A stretch of 64,000 bases of DNA from an uncultured Acidiferrobacteraceae bacterium (lineage in GTDB: Bacteria; Pseudomonadota; Gammaproteobacteria; Acidiferrobacterales; SZUA-150): the NCBI GenBank assembly GCA_913009895.1, contig CAJVXY010000006.1, forward strand, positions 1 through 64,000, written 5' to 3'. The position numbers and the translations under genes were made by a program. The notes below the pieces were generated by a model. It searched no databases. It was not told the origin of the DNA and was given only the letters and a program-made list of their open reading frames with translations. Below are positions 54,329 to 63,543 of the stretch, piece by piece (within the stretch, counting starts at the first letter, position 1; the number at the start of each line of letters is the position of its first letter).

Positions 54329-54658
54329 CTAATTCATTCTTTCGGTTAAATAAGTTTGCAAGGCCTTCTGAGCTTCACTATTAATAATAGTAAATTGAAC
54401 CGCAGTACCCACAGGTGTGACACGGGCAACTTTGCCAAACAAATGGTGCGGGGTCAGGATATTATTTACTGGCAAATCAAGAATGATTTCAACCTCAACA
54501 TCATGGGTTAATCTGCCCCAACTTACCTCCAGCAAGGCACCACCATCACCAATATTATGCATACGACACAATCGATGGTCATTGCCAGCAATGGCCATCA
54601 CCTCTTGTGGGAAGTGCCTTCTGGGACCGCTTCGATGTTCGACAGCTATACTTTCCAT
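54329..54658 (-). CDS. PilZ-domain protein (short)
   Basis: The product has 109 aa from ATG 54658 (GGTGAG upstream). The N-terminal EHRSGPRRHFPQ resembles the RxxxR c-di-GMP motif, and HNIGDGGALLEVSWG takes the place of DxSxxG. It probably binds c-di-GMP, though the second motif departs from consensus (NIGDGG). Standalone. Confidence 0.75.
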   Translation of the reverse strand: MESIAVEHRSGPRRHFPQEVMAIAGNDHRLCRMHNIGDGGALLEVSWGRLTHDVEVEIILDLPVNNILTPHHLFGKVARVTPVGTAVQFTIINSEAQKALQTYLTERMN

Positions 54659-54972
54659 GACGCTCACCTATCAATAGTGAAATATGATTCTTTAATATAT
54701 ACAGGTAACCGTTTGGCTATTTTCATCCATTTTTGGTGAAAAAAGTAATAAAAATTTTTAATAAATGTCCATAAACGCGACAAACTATGAAACCAGGGCA
54801 AGATTCAGCCTTTCTGATAGCAAAAAAAGGCATCGCGGTTGGACATAATAAGTACCGGGCAGGGCAAAAATACTTCGGACAGAACGACTTTCAGGTCCAC
54901 TTAACTGTGTTCTTTTGCCAATACATCGGGCATGGGGTGAAAAACATGGCCTCGGCGACCAAAATCTCTTGC
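54659..54972. other. Intergenic interval
   Basis: No gene was called. A rightward open frame starting at 54787 runs into the antisense of the PhnD-like gene and is rejected as chance. Confidence 0.3.
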
Positions 54973-55812
54973 CTAGTTAAACGGTTTAATCAGCTCTCTG
55001 ACAATATCGTATTCCTCGTCACTGGTTCTGGCAAAACCGTCATACTTTTTATCCAGGGCCTTGATAATTTTCAAATGCTCCGGATTTTTCGGGTCGAGAT
55101 CGAGAAACGCCTTCTGAAGTTTCATAAAGGTGGCATTATCAACATTTTTACTGGCAGTAATATTATAAGGTGGTAAATCCGGTGTGGCATACAGAATACG
55201 CACGCCTTTTCCTTCCCACTTATATGCCATGGTATCTTTTAAAATACCGGCATCAAAGTCGCCAATCATGATGGCACGGACAATGTTGTCATAATGGCCA
55301 ATAAACTGGTAGCTGCCCAGTTTTTCCAAAGGCAGGCCCGAACCCACCACAGCTGCACGCTGTAAGAGCGCCTTCTTGTCGCCAAAAGCAAAACTCTTGC
55401 CAACGAGTTGCTTGACGCTTTTTATCGGGCTGTCCTGTTTCACTACAATCATGAGTTTGAACGATGCCTTACCCTTGGTCACTGTCTTGGCAATAATTCT
55501 TGCCTGACCTTTTTTGCGGGCATTTATATAGGCAACCGGCGTAAGGTAAGCCATGTCGACAGCACCTGTGGCAGTTTCCCTGATTGCAGTGCCCATGTTG
55601 GGTGAAAGTTTAAGGGAGACTGGCCGGCCCAGTGTTTTGCTGAGGTAAGTGGTCAGTGGCTTAAGCCGTTTGTGCATGACCGCAGGTATATCCATAGCCA
55701 CAGAACCGAAAAGTAATTCCCCGGACTTTTGCCCTGATAACACAATCCCCGGAACTACCAAAAAGAAAAGAATGGCTGTCTTGAATACAAACAATAACTG
55801 ATGTCGACTCAT
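54973..55812 (-). CDS. PhnD-like periplasmic substrate-binding protein
   Basis: The product has 279 aa. A signal peptide (FKTAILFFLVVPGIVLSGQ) precedes the PhnD fold: SVAMDIPAVMHKRLKPLTTYLSKTLGRPVSLK, MAYLTPVAYINARKKG and GKSFAFGDKKALLQR in place of the usual FVDPxSxSG loop. No ABC permease or ATPase is near. Its ATG overlaps the stop of the diguanylate cyclase upstream (ATGA), and AAGGAG is placed before it. Coupling with a cyclase suggests a ligand-sensing role rather than import; the ligand is unknown. Confidence 0.85.
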   Translation of the reverse strand: MSRHQLLFVFKTAILFFLVVPGIVLSGQKSGELLFGSVAMDIPAVMHKRLKPLTTYLSKTLGRPVSLKLSPNMGTAIRETATGAVDMAYLTPVAYINARKKGQARIIAKTVTKGKASFKLMIVVKQDSPIKSVKQLVGKSFAFGDKKALLQRAAVVGSGLPLEKLGSYQFIGHYDNIVRAIMIGDFDAGILKDTMAYKWEGKGVRILYATPDLPPYNITASKNVDNATFMKLQKAFLDLDPKNPEHLKIIKALDKKYDGFARTSDEEYDIVRELIKPFN

Positions 55813-57200
55813 GAACTGATTTCTCCTTTGTCTTTAGGTGCAAATTCATGAACACTGGCCCCGCGACCGCCACAATCGGGGTTTTCGCTAAATGTCGCTG
55901 GCAAGTTATCGTGATGGGCTGTCTGATTGCGACCATTTTCCTTGCAATAGTACAGTGCTTTATCGGCGCGTTTAATAGGTTCTCTGGTATGGTCTATGCC
56001 ATCATTATTGTAAGTCGAGACTCCGATGCTTACGGTAAGGTGAATTGCTTCACCAGAGAATTTGAAGGTACGCGCCTGGACCGCTAGCCTCAGTTTTTCT
56101 GACAGGGACATGGCGTCAGTTTTTCCTGTTCTCTTTGTCAGTATGATGAATTCTTCACCACCAATACGGCATAAAATATCTGTCTGACGCAGATTCTCTG
56201 AAAGAATTTTCGCTACCTCCTTAAGCACAATATCACCCTCAGGATGTCCGTAAGTATCATTAATGCGTTTGAAGTGATCGATGTCGGCAAGCAGCACGCT
56301 ATAGATCTCGCCGTGGCGGATAGCAATGGCAGTTTCTTTTTCCATTAAATCCTCGAAGTAACGGCGATTGTAGAGCCCGGTAAGGGAGTCCGTAACCGAC
56401 AGACGGCGCAGCTCCTCGTTCATTTTCCTAAGTTCATCTGACTGGGATATCAATTGCTTGTTATTTTCCATGAGTTTTGCATCTGCAAGCTCAATCTTGG
56501 ACTGTAAGGCTGCATTAGACTGATTCAGCCGGCTTCGAAGTACGTTGAATTGTTTAGCCAAAATACCGAATTCATCATTAGAATTGATTGGAATCTCGCC
56601 AATGATTTTCCCGTTATCGTCAACGCTGTTGTTAAGCGATCTGGACATAATGCGGACAGGACGAATAATAAGATATGAAAGTGCCAAAAATTCTCCAATT
56701 GCAATCAATAATATGACAATGGCCTGCCGTTTCATCATTGACTGTTTATGGTACTCGAGACGGGCAATGGTGGTACTGGTATCCAGCTCCAATATAAGCC
56801 GTCCTACCTTGTCTCCTAGAATAAGTATGTCCCGTTCAAACAGAACCAGCCGCTGGTCTTTGTTCGATAAACTGCGAGAATCTCCCGCTTCCGCCATGGT
56901 ATTGCCTTTGCGGCTGATTACCCTGGCATAGCTGACATCCCTGGACTGGACAATCTCGTCCAGTAACAACTGAATTGTATGGTAGTCATAACCTACAACA
57001 CTAAAAGCGATAGACTTGGAAACATAACGGCTGATATCGGTACCACGACGATCAATTTCTACCAGCAGCCCTTTTTTTTCCTCCTGCAAAGTCATCCAGC
57101 TACTGACGCTTAACGCGGTCAATAGCACAGTAACCAACACGAAAATGACCTTCTGCCTAATACCCATACGCATGAAAAGGCCTATTTTTTTAAATTTCAT
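55809..57200 (-). CDS. HAMP-GGDEF diguanylate cyclase with periplasmic sensor
   Basis: The product has up to 463 aa. Helix 1 (about 14-34), a periplasmic segment of about 130 residues, helix 2 (about 168-186, AIVILLIAIGEFLALSYLII) and a HAMP region are followed by a coiled coil and a GGDEF domain: DSLTGLYNRRYFEDLM, DIDHFKRINDTYGH and active-site IGGEEF. The inhibitory site RQTD lies five residues before GGEEF, so product feedback is likely. The periplasmic domain may be the partner of the PhnD-like protein encoded next. ATG 57173 is an alternative start (AGG upstream). Confidence 0.92.
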   Translation of the reverse strand: MKFKKIGLFMRMGIRQKVIFVLVTVLLTALSVSSWMTLQEEKKGLLVEIDRRGTDISRYVSKSIAFSVVGYDYHTIQLLLDEIVQSRDVSYARVISRKGNTMAEAGDSRSLSNKDQRLVLFERDILILGDKVGRLILELDTSTTIARLEYHKQSMMKRQAIVILLIAIGEFLALSYLIIRPVRIMSRSLNNSVDDNGKIIGEIPINSNDEFGILAKQFNVLRSRLNQSNAALQSKIELADAKLMENNKQLISQSDELRKMNEELRRLSVTDSLTGLYNRRYFEDLMEKETAIAIRHGEIYSVLLADIDHFKRINDTYGHPEGDIVLKEVAKILSENLRQTDILCRIGGEEFIILTKRTGKTDAMSLSEKLRLAVQARTFKFSGEAIHLTVSIGVSTYNNDGIDHTREPIKRADKALYYCKENGRNQTAHHDNLPATFSENPDCGGRGASVHEFAPKDKGEISS

Positions 57201-57438
57201 AGTAAAATCAAATACAAGCGGATTGGTGATTGGTTTTTCACCGCGGTAAATAGTTAAATTACCCTCAAATTTTGCAAGATATATGCCATCATCAGCATAT
57301 TAGGTAAAAATTAATATTTATGTCCGGAACAGGCCTTAATTGGCCTCAAGGGAAATAATCAATACTTGCATTTAAGTAGGCGCAGCCAGTCTAAATCTGT
57401 ACAATCGCCCCCTTTTTACGCACTGGCAGAAGCTCAAG

Positions 57439-59262
57439 ATGACTGAAAAACTCCGTAATATCGCAATTATTGCCCATGTAGATCATGGCAAAACCACTTT
57501 GGTAGACAAGCTGCTGCAACAGACTGGCGCCCTCAGTGAACGGGGGCCCAAGACCGAGCGCATCATGGATTCCAATGATCTTGAGCGGGAACGGGGCATT
57601 ACCATTCTGTCGAAAAATACTGCGATCCGGTGGCAGGATTATCGCATTAATATCGTCGATACTCCGGGCCATGCAGATTTTGGCGGTGAGGTTGAGCGCG
57701 TCTTGAGTATGGTGGATTCTGTGTTATTACTGGTGGATGCGGTTGAAGGCCCCATGCCCCAGACCCGCTTTGTGACACAAAAAGCCCTGGCCCGGGGTCT
57801 CAAACCGATTGTGGTAATTAACAAGATAGACCGCCCCGGTGCCCGTCCAGGCTGGGTTTTGGACCAGACTTTTGACCTGTTTGATCGTCTGGGAGCCAAT
57901 GACGATCAGCTGGATTTCCCCGTGGTTTATGCCTCGGCCCTGCAGGGATATGCCTCGCTCGACGACCACCACCGCGAGGGAAATATGGACCCCTTGTTAA
58001 AAACTATTGTCAAAATGGTGCCGGCACCGGATGTTGACGTAAATGGGTCACTACAAATGCAAATCAGCTCCCTGGATTACAATTCTTACGTCGGCATTAT
58101 CGGTATTGGTCGCATTACGCGGGGTATTCTCAAGCCCAACCAGCCCATCACGGTTATTGATGGGGCTGGAAAAACCCGTAATGGCAGGGTATTACAGGTA
58201 TTGGGGTTAATGGGCCTGGAACGTACCGAAGTAGACCAGGCCAATGCCGGTGACATTGTCGCCATTACAGGTCTGGATGTGCTGAATATTTCTGACACCC
58301 TGTGCGACCCCCAGAATGTTGAAGCCCTGCCGGCCCTGTCAGTGGATGAACCCACCGTGAGCATGACTTTCCAGGTGAATAATTCACCCTTTGCCGGTAA
58401 TGACGGTAAATACGTCACCTCCCGCCAGATTCGGGAACGACTGGACCAGGAGTTGAAGCACAACGTGGCCTTGCAAGTAGAAGACACCGGGAACCCGGAT
58501 AAATTCAAGGTCTCCGGGCGTGGAGAATTACACTTATCTATATTAATAGAGACCATGCGCCGCGAAGGTTTTGAACTGGGGGTATCCAGACCCGAAGTGG
58601 TGGTCAAAATGGTAGATGGCCACGCCCATGAGCCCTATGAACAAATGACTGTGGACGTAGAAGCGGATCACCAGGGTAGCGTTATGGAAAAACTGGGTGA
58701 ACGTGGCGGTGACCTGAAAGACATGGTGCCTGATGGCCAGGGCCGGGTGCGACTGGATTACATTATCCCGGCCCGTGGTTTGATTGGTTTTCGCACTGAA
58801 TTCATGACCGCCACCCAGGGTACGGGACTCATTTACCATGTCTTCGATCATTACGGGCCAGTGAAAAAAGGTGATTACGGCAAACGCATGAATGGCGTGA
58901 TGATCGCCAATGGTCAGGGCAAGGCCCTTGGCTTTTCGTTATTTAATCTCCAGGAACGGGGTCGGCTGTTTATCCCACCTAGTACTGAAGTTTATGAAGG
59001 CATGTTGGTGGGCATACACTCACGCAACAATGACCTGGTGGTGAATCCCCTGAAGGGCAAACAACTGACAAATGTCAGGGCGTCGGGCACCGACGAAAAT
59101 ATTGTTTTGACGCCACCCATAAAAATGAGTCTGGAACAGGCACTGGAATTTATTGCTGACGATGAATTGGTAGAGGTTACCCCAGGTCATTTGCGCATGC
59201 GCAAAAAATTACTGCTTGAACATGAACGTAAAAAAGCGGTCCGACAGGCTGCAGGGGCTTGA
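57439..59262 (+). CDS. typA: Ribosome-associated GTPase TypA/BipA
   Basis: The product has 607 aa. G1 is [15 protein letters not shown], the Thr of switch I lies in [15 protein letters not shown]3 is [14 protein letters not shown] and G4 is [10 protein letters not shown]. The EF-G-like domains and the BipA-specific C-terminal region ([37 protein letters not shown]) are complete. It binds the 70S ribosome under stress or cold and aids 50S assembly. Single gene with a DAHP synthase gene downstream. Confidence 0.97.
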   Translation: MTEKLRNIAIIAHVDHGKTTLVDKLLQQTGALSERGPKTERIMDSNDLERERGITILSKNTAIRWQDYRINIVDTPGHADFGGEVERVLSMVDSVLLLVDAVEGPMPQTRFVTQKALARGLKPIVVINKIDRPGARPGWVLDQTFDLFDRLGANDDQLDFPVVYASALQGYASLDDHHREGNMDPLLKTIVKMVPAPDVDVNGSLQMQISSLDYNSYVGIIGIGRITRGILKPNQPITVIDGAGKTRNGRVLQVLGLMGLERTEVDQANAGDIVAITGLDVLNISDTLCDPQNVEALPALSVDEPTVSMTFQVNNSPFAGNDGKYVTSRQIRERLDQELKHNVALQVEDTGNPDKFKVSGRGELHLSILIETMRREGFELGVSRPEVVVKMVDGHAHEPYEQMTVDVEADHQGSVMEKLGERGGDLKDMVPDGQGRVRLDYIIPARGLIGFRTEFMTATQGTGLIYHVFDHYGPVKKGDYGKRMNGVMIANGQGKALGFSLFNLQERGRLFIPPSTEVYEGMLVGIHSRNNDLVVNPLKGKQLTNVRASGTDENIVLTPPIKMSLEQALEFIADDELVEVTPGHLRMRKKLLLEHERKKAVRQAAGA

Positions 59263-59330
59263 TCTCTGTTATGCTAAGGTCATGCCCTGTTCAATAATTG
59301 ATACCTGATAATTACTTCAACCGACAAACT

Positions 59331-60410
59331 ATGACACACCAGACCGACGACCTGCATATTAAGGCCATTCAAAAGGTGGTCTCGCCTGATGCGGTGCATA
59401 CGGATTTTCCCAGCACTGAAACCTCGCGGGACACTATTTATGAGGCCCGTCAGGCCGTTCATAAAATCTTGCAAGGGGAAGATGACCGCTTATTGGTCAT
59501 TGTCGGCCCTTGCTCAATCCACGACCCCAAGGCTGCGCTTGCCTATGCCTCGCAGCTCATCAGGGTACGCGATGCCCTGAAAGATGACCTGCTCATTATT
59601 ATGCGTGTTTACTTTGAAAAACCACGTACTACCATCGGCTGGAAAGGCCTGATTAATGATCCCGATCTGGACAACAGTTTCCACATTAATAAAGGCTTAC
59701 GTGTGGCCCGGGAGCTATTGGTAAATATCAATGATATGGGCATGCCAACCGGCAGTGAACTCCTGGACCTGATCACACCACAATATATTGCAGATTTAAT
59801 TAGCTGGGGTGCAATTGGTGCCCGTACCACCGAAAGCCAGGTGCATCGAGAGCTGGCCTCTGGTTTGTCGGCCCCGGTAGGATTTAAAAATGGTACCGAT
59901 GGCACTTTAAGCATTGCGATTGACGCCATTGGGGCTGCCAGCAAACCACACCATTTTTTGTCATTAACCAAAGCGGGTCACTCGGCAATATTTTCCACAA
60001 CCGGCAATGTCGATTGTCATATTATTTTACGTGGTGGAAAAAAACCGAATTACGATGCCAAACATGTTGAACAAGCGAGTTGTGAACTGGAAGCGGCTGG
60101 CAGACCTGCAAAGTTAATGATTGATTTTAGCCATGCCAACAGCAATAAAGACTACCAACGACAATTAGTTGTCGGTGCTGATGTGGCCGGACAAATTGCC
60201 GGTGGTGATGAACGCATTATCGGTACCATGATTGAAAGCCATCTTAAACCAGGGCGCCAGGAAAGTTCGCCTGGCGGTAAGCTTGAATATGGTATTAGCA
60301 TTACCGATGCCTGCCTGGGCTGGCCAGAAAGTGAACAACTGCTCAAAGATCTGGCCAGGGCAGTGCAGCAACGGCGGTTGGCGGGCAAGCAGGAAAAAGC
60401 TGCAAGCTAA
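59331..60410 (+). CDS. 3-deoxy-7-phosphoheptulonate synthase, AroG/F/H type
   Basis: The start at ATG 59331 aligns with E. coli AroG; a longer frame from 59298 is rejected. The product has 359 aa. It condenses phosphoenolpyruvate and erythrose 4-phosphate as the first step of the shikimate pathway. Class I signature sequences are VIVGPCSIHDPKAALAYA, MRVYFEKPRTTIGWKGLINDP and ARTTESQVHRELASG; KPNYDAKHVE and DFSHANSNKDY complete the active site. Which aromatic amino acid inhibits it cannot be told. Convergent with arsC (7 nt). Confidence 0.95.
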   Translation: MTHQTDDLHIKAIQKVVSPDAVHTDFPSTETSRDTIYEARQAVHKILQGEDDRLLVIVGPCSIHDPKAALAYASQLIRVRDALKDDLLIIMRVYFEKPRTTIGWKGLINDPDLDNSFHINKGLRVARELLVNINDMGMPTGSELLDLITPQYIADLISWGAIGARTTESQVHRELASGLSAPVGFKNGTDGTLSIAIDAIGAASKPHHFLSLTKAGHSAIFSTTGNVDCHIILRGGKKPNYDAKHVEQASCELEAAGRPAKLMIDFSHANSNKDYQRQLVVGADVAGQIAGGDERIIGTMIESHLKPGRQESSPGGKLEYGISITDACLGWPESEQLLKDLARAVQQRRLAGKQEKAAS

Positions 60411-60417
60411 TCAGTTC

Positions 60418-60807
60418 TTAATCAAGCTCGCTTAGTAAAGCTTTTACCTTTTTTTCAATCAAATCACGTATCTCACGAAACTCTTTCGGCTCCATATACC
60501 TGGGGTCTGGAATGGCCCAGTCCTGGCGGTGTTTTGCCTGTACTGAGAGGCACTCATCACCACAACCCATGGTAATCGCGTAGTCATATTCTACCTGGGG
60601 AATTTCAGTTAGCGGTTTGGAATGATGGCAACCCAGGTCATAACCCAGTTCCGTCATGATCGCGATTGCTTTTTCATTGACCTTGCCAGAAGGCCGGGAG
60701 CCACTACTATAGGCCTCTACTTTATTTTTGCCGTGAATCCGGGCAAAGGCCTCGGCCAGTTGACTGCGGCAGGAATTTTCTACACAAACGAATAAAAATT
60801 TTTTCAT
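60418..60807 (-). CDS. arsC: Arsenate reductase ArsC, LMW-phosphatase type
   Basis: The product has 129 aa. The phosphatase loop CVENSCR (CX5R, Cys8-Arg14) and the aspartate in DWAIPDP mark the LMW tyrosine-phosphatase-derived arsenate reductases. MGCGDECLSVQ supplies Cys82 and Cys86; the third Cys found near 89 in the S. aureus pI258 enzyme is absent, so the reducing partner may be glutaredoxin-like rather than the usual thioredoxin relay. It is 13 nt downstream of an aquaporin gene on the same strand. Confidence 0.88.
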   Translation of the reverse strand: MKKFLFVCVENSCRSQLAEAFARIHGKNKVEAYSSGSRPSGKVNEKAIAIMTELGYDLGCHHSKPLTEIPQVEYDYAITMGCGDECLSVQAKHRQDWAIPDPRYMEPKEFREIRDLIEKKVKALLSELD

Positions 60808-60820
60808 ACTTAACTACAAA

Positions 60821-61489
60821 TTATTTACTACAACATTCTTCTTCGGTGCGAATAAACCGACAACAAAACGTGGCCAATATAGCCCCGGTTATGGGTGCCA
60901 AAATATAAATCCAGACAGATTCAAGATGGCCGCTGATCAGTGCCGGACCCAGAGAACGTGCTGGATTCATCGAGGCACCGGACACAGGTCCGCCAAACAA
61001 GGCCTCCAGTCCCACCACGGCACCGATGGCGACACCGGCCATCAAGCCTTTTTCCTTGGCGCCGGTGGAGACACTCAAAATTGCCAGCATTAAGATAAAG
61101 GTCATAATAACTTCCAGGAAAAAACTTTGGGAGGCTGATCCAGAAGGTAATGTCGCGCCTAAAGTATTGTGTTGTTGAAATAAAAAATAAACGCTCAGAC
61201 TGGCAAACAGGCTGCCAACGAGCTGGGCAAAAATGTAAGGCCCGACTTCCTTGCCGGGTAACCTGCCAGCTCGCCAAAAACCGAGGGTGACAGCGGGATT
61301 GATATGGGCACCAGAAACATCGCCAAATGTATAAATCATGGCTGTTACAATCATGCCAAAAACCATGGATATACCCACATGGGTAATCACACCGCCATAC
61401 AAGTCGTTAACAACAATTGCGGCTGTGCCGGCAAAAACCAGCATGTAAGTGCCGGGCAACTCGGCAATATACTTGCGCAAGTTATTCAT
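60821..61489 (-). CDS. Aquaporin-family channel, possible arsenite exit channel
   Basis: The start at ATG 61489 (MNNLRKYIAELPGTYMLVF) is preferred to a longer unrelated N-terminus. The product has 222 aa. Six membrane helices and two NPA boxes (GAHINPAVTLG, GASMNPARSLG) mark a major intrinsic protein. The C-terminus ends RTEEECCSK. It is co-transcribed with arsC, as aqpS-arsC is in Sinorhizobium, where arsenate is reduced and arsenite leaves by the channel. No ArsB or Acr3 pump is present nearby, which fits this route. Confidence 0.88.
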   Translation of the reverse strand: MNNLRKYIAELPGTYMLVFAGTAAIVVNDLYGGVITHVGISMVFGMIVTAMIYTFGDVSGAHINPAVTLGFWRAGRLPGKEVGPYIFAQLVGSLFASLSVYFLFQQHNTLGATLPSGSASQSFFLEVIMTFILMLAILSVSTGAKEKGLMAGVAIGAVVGLEALFGGPVSGASMNPARSLGPALISGHLESVWIYILAPITGAILATFCCRFIRTEEECCSK

Positions 61490-61575
61490 GGCTGCGAAAA
61501 AGAGGATATAATGAGTGGTGAATTTTTCGTACTTTAAGAGTGCACATTTAAAACGGGGCTCAAAAAAAGTGCAGC

Positions 61576-61752
61576 TTATTCTTCCCGTTGAGGTTTTTTT
61601 TGTTTTGCCTGCCACTTGTCATAACACTCCAGGCCGCAGAAATGCGCAACGTAATCCTGGGTCTCAAAACTCTGGGCCCCGGACTTTGGCACCTCTTTCA
61701 GGCAAATTTCACATTTAATATGTTCGCCGTTATCCGATTTCTGATTGTTCAT
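61576..61752 (-). CDS. DUF3330 small zinc-binding-like protein
   Basis: This 58-residue gene starts at ATG 61752 after GGGGG at 7 nt. The sequence KCEICLKEVPKSGAQSFETQ and DYVAHFCGLECYDKW matches DUF3330, with CxxC and CxxxC for a metal. The tail is Lys/Arg/Glu-rich. It lies upstream of the aquaporin gene and may be in the same transcript (86 nt gap). Its function is unknown. Confidence 0.82.
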   Translation of the reverse strand: MNNQKSDNGEHIKCEICLKEVPKSGAQSFETQDYVAHFCGLECYDKWQAKQKKPQREE

Positions 61753-61834
61753 ATCCAGCCCCCTTAAAACAGATCATTTATTCGTTGATAATATGCCGAT
61801 TGAATCACCATGGCCCATGAAATTTTTTTATCTG

Positions 61835-62662
61835 TTAAGGCTTTATCTCAAGTTCAATTTCATAACCAGCGAATTTGCGCATATTAATCACACCGCCATC
61901 CAATATTAAATACTGGCCCTTGATACCATTTAACAACCCACTGACTTGCGGCGTTTTATCAAAATTAAAAGATGTCACCTTTTCCGGGTATTTATTTACG
62001 GGGTAATTAATAGTTGTAACTTGTTGTTCTTCACAGGCTGTTATCGCCTGCTCACCTTCTTGCTTAAAAACCGGTGCCAGCTGTTCCATCCAGACGGTCA
62101 TTTCCTGATCGCGAAATTGAAGCAAATCTACCGGCTCGATATGGCCCTTGAGCATAGCGCGCCAGTTTGTTTTATCGGACATATTCTGTTTCAGCAAAAC
62201 CTCAACCTTGCCTGAAAGCAAACGATTGCTGACTTTAAATATTGGCAGGGCCGCCACTGCCCCCTGGTCCATCCAGCGTGTCGGTACCTGGCTACCCCGG
62301 GTAATACCAACCTTGATCCCCGAAGTATTAGCCAGGTATACAATATGAGTTTGCATACAATTTTCTTCACCCCATTGCGGTTCCCGGCAAGTGCCCTCAT
62401 GGTAATGACATAATTCCGGTTTGATTATGCAACTATCACAACGCGCCAGGCTGCGCATACAGGGAAAACAATAGCCCTGACTGAAGCTTTGGTTTGTTTT
62501 CCTGCCACAGTTTATGCAATGGATATTACCGGTGTGAGTTAAAGTAATTTTCTGGCCCAGATGCTGGTTCAGCGAAATGCGCTGATCACCCAGTGGCAGG
62601 TGATACTGGACCACGTCTTCGAGCACTGTTTTCATTTTTCTGATGTGACCACTGATTTTCAT
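61835..62662 (-). CDS. DUF2797-family zinc protein
   Basis: The product has 275 aa from ATG 62662 (GGGAAG upstream). A Cys-rich N-terminal part (CINCGRKTNQSFSQGYCFPC and CDSCIIKPELCHYHEGTC) is followed by a domain with the DUF2797 blocks HIVYLANTSGIKVGITRGSQVPTRWMDQGA. The last resembles GIY-YIG-like chemistry but with no clear nuclease site. The role is unknown. Confidence 0.87.
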   Translation of the reverse strand: MKISGHIRKMKTVLEDVVQYHLPLGDQRISLNQHLGQKITLTHTGNIHCINCGRKTNQSFSQGYCFPCMRSLARCDSCIIKPELCHYHEGTCREPQWGEENCMQTHIVYLANTSGIKVGITRGSQVPTRWMDQGAVAALPIFKVSNRLLSGKVEVLLKQNMSDKTNWRAMLKGHIEPVDLLQFRDQEMTVWMEQLAPVFKQEGEQAITACEEQQVTTINYPVNKYPEKVTSFNFDKTPQVSGLLNGIKGQYLILDGGVINMRKFAGYEIELEIKP

Positions 62663-62713
62663 AACTTCCCAATTCGTAAAATAATTTAACATTACCTGTT
62701 AGTGAAAAAACAA

Positions 62714-62866
62714 CCCCGCAGCAAGCTTACGGGGTATTGAACCAAACGAAGGAAAAGTTTTTTATGACCGTCGGCAGCATGGAAGCTGCCGTCGAGCGTA
62801 CAGGGATGTATTCATAGCGTGTCATACAAAACTTTTCCCTCGTTTGGTTCGCTGCAAACTGCGGGG
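62714..62866. repeat. MITE-like element with nested inverted repeats
   Basis: The outermost arms CCCCGCAG (62714-62721) and CTGCGGGG (62859-62866) are complementary. Inside, GAACCAAACGAAGGAAAAGT (62739-62758) and the complement of ACTTTTCCCTCGTTTGGTTC (62831-62850) pair with one mismatch. A third hairpin (GGCAGCATGGAAGCTGCC) is central. It is an autonomous-looking stem structure between two genes. Confidence 0.75.
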
Positions 62867-62969
62867 AATAAATCCCTTGGTGATTCAAGATAACACTTTT
62901 TAATTATTCAATGTTGGTTTATTTACAGAGCGTAATTTTGGGGAAACAAGACAGGCAAGACCAGTGTCT

Positions 62970-63380
62970 TCAACGAATATCTGGATGCTTTCGGGTTAAT
63001 TCGGTACTGTCTACCTGAAAGTGATTCAAATCTATAGAGTCGTAAACCTGTTGGGCCTTTCTCAACCAGTCACACACCTGGCAGCCACACCCTGATTCAT
63101 GACCCCAGGCAATAACATCGCCACGAACGTAGGTGATTGCAGTGTCCAGGGCATCGACCAACTCGGGTATTGATCGTAAATTTAACGGTGAAAAATCATC
63201 ATTCCTGCTCAACCACTGGCACTCATCTTCAAAATCACATGCCAGACATTTTTTATCCTCGCCGGCAAAACGAAGTTCATGGGGACAATCCTCTGTAAGA
63301 TCTTCCAGTTCCTCTTCAATAAGTTGACTCGGAAAAGATAACAAATCTATTAGCTGGTTTTTGGTAATACTGCAAACCAT
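62970..63380 (-). CDS. Cys-rich hypothetical protein (136 aa)
   Basis: ATG 63380 with GAGGG 5 nt upstream is better than the longer frame. The product is acidic, with Cys in MVCSI, EDCPHELRF, KKCLACDFEDECQWL and GCGCQVCDW, suggesting a metal site. I do not recognise a family and there is no signal peptide. It is probably a small soluble regulator or zinc protein. Confidence 0.7.
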   Translation of the reverse strand: MVCSITKNQLIDLLSFPSQLIEEELEDLTEDCPHELRFAGEDKKCLACDFEDECQWLSRNDDFSPLNLRSIPELVDALDTAITYVRGDVIAWGHESGCGCQVCDWLRKAQQVYDSIDLNHFQVDSTELTRKHPDIR

Positions 63381-63543
63381 ACATCCCTCATACAAAAAAA
63401 TTTCTGACAATAATCATTGTTTTACAAGACTAAAGTGGGTTAGAGCAGTGTATCGTAGATATTTTTGGCGAGATTGATCCAGGTCAAAGAATAAATTAGT
63501 CTATTAATATATAAAGTCACCCAAAATTGGCAAGGGCAGCGCT

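Noticed and set aside
54787-55176. Rightward open frame of 129 codons
   Set aside because: Its second half lies antisense to the well-supported PhnD-like gene and it has no ribosome site or family.
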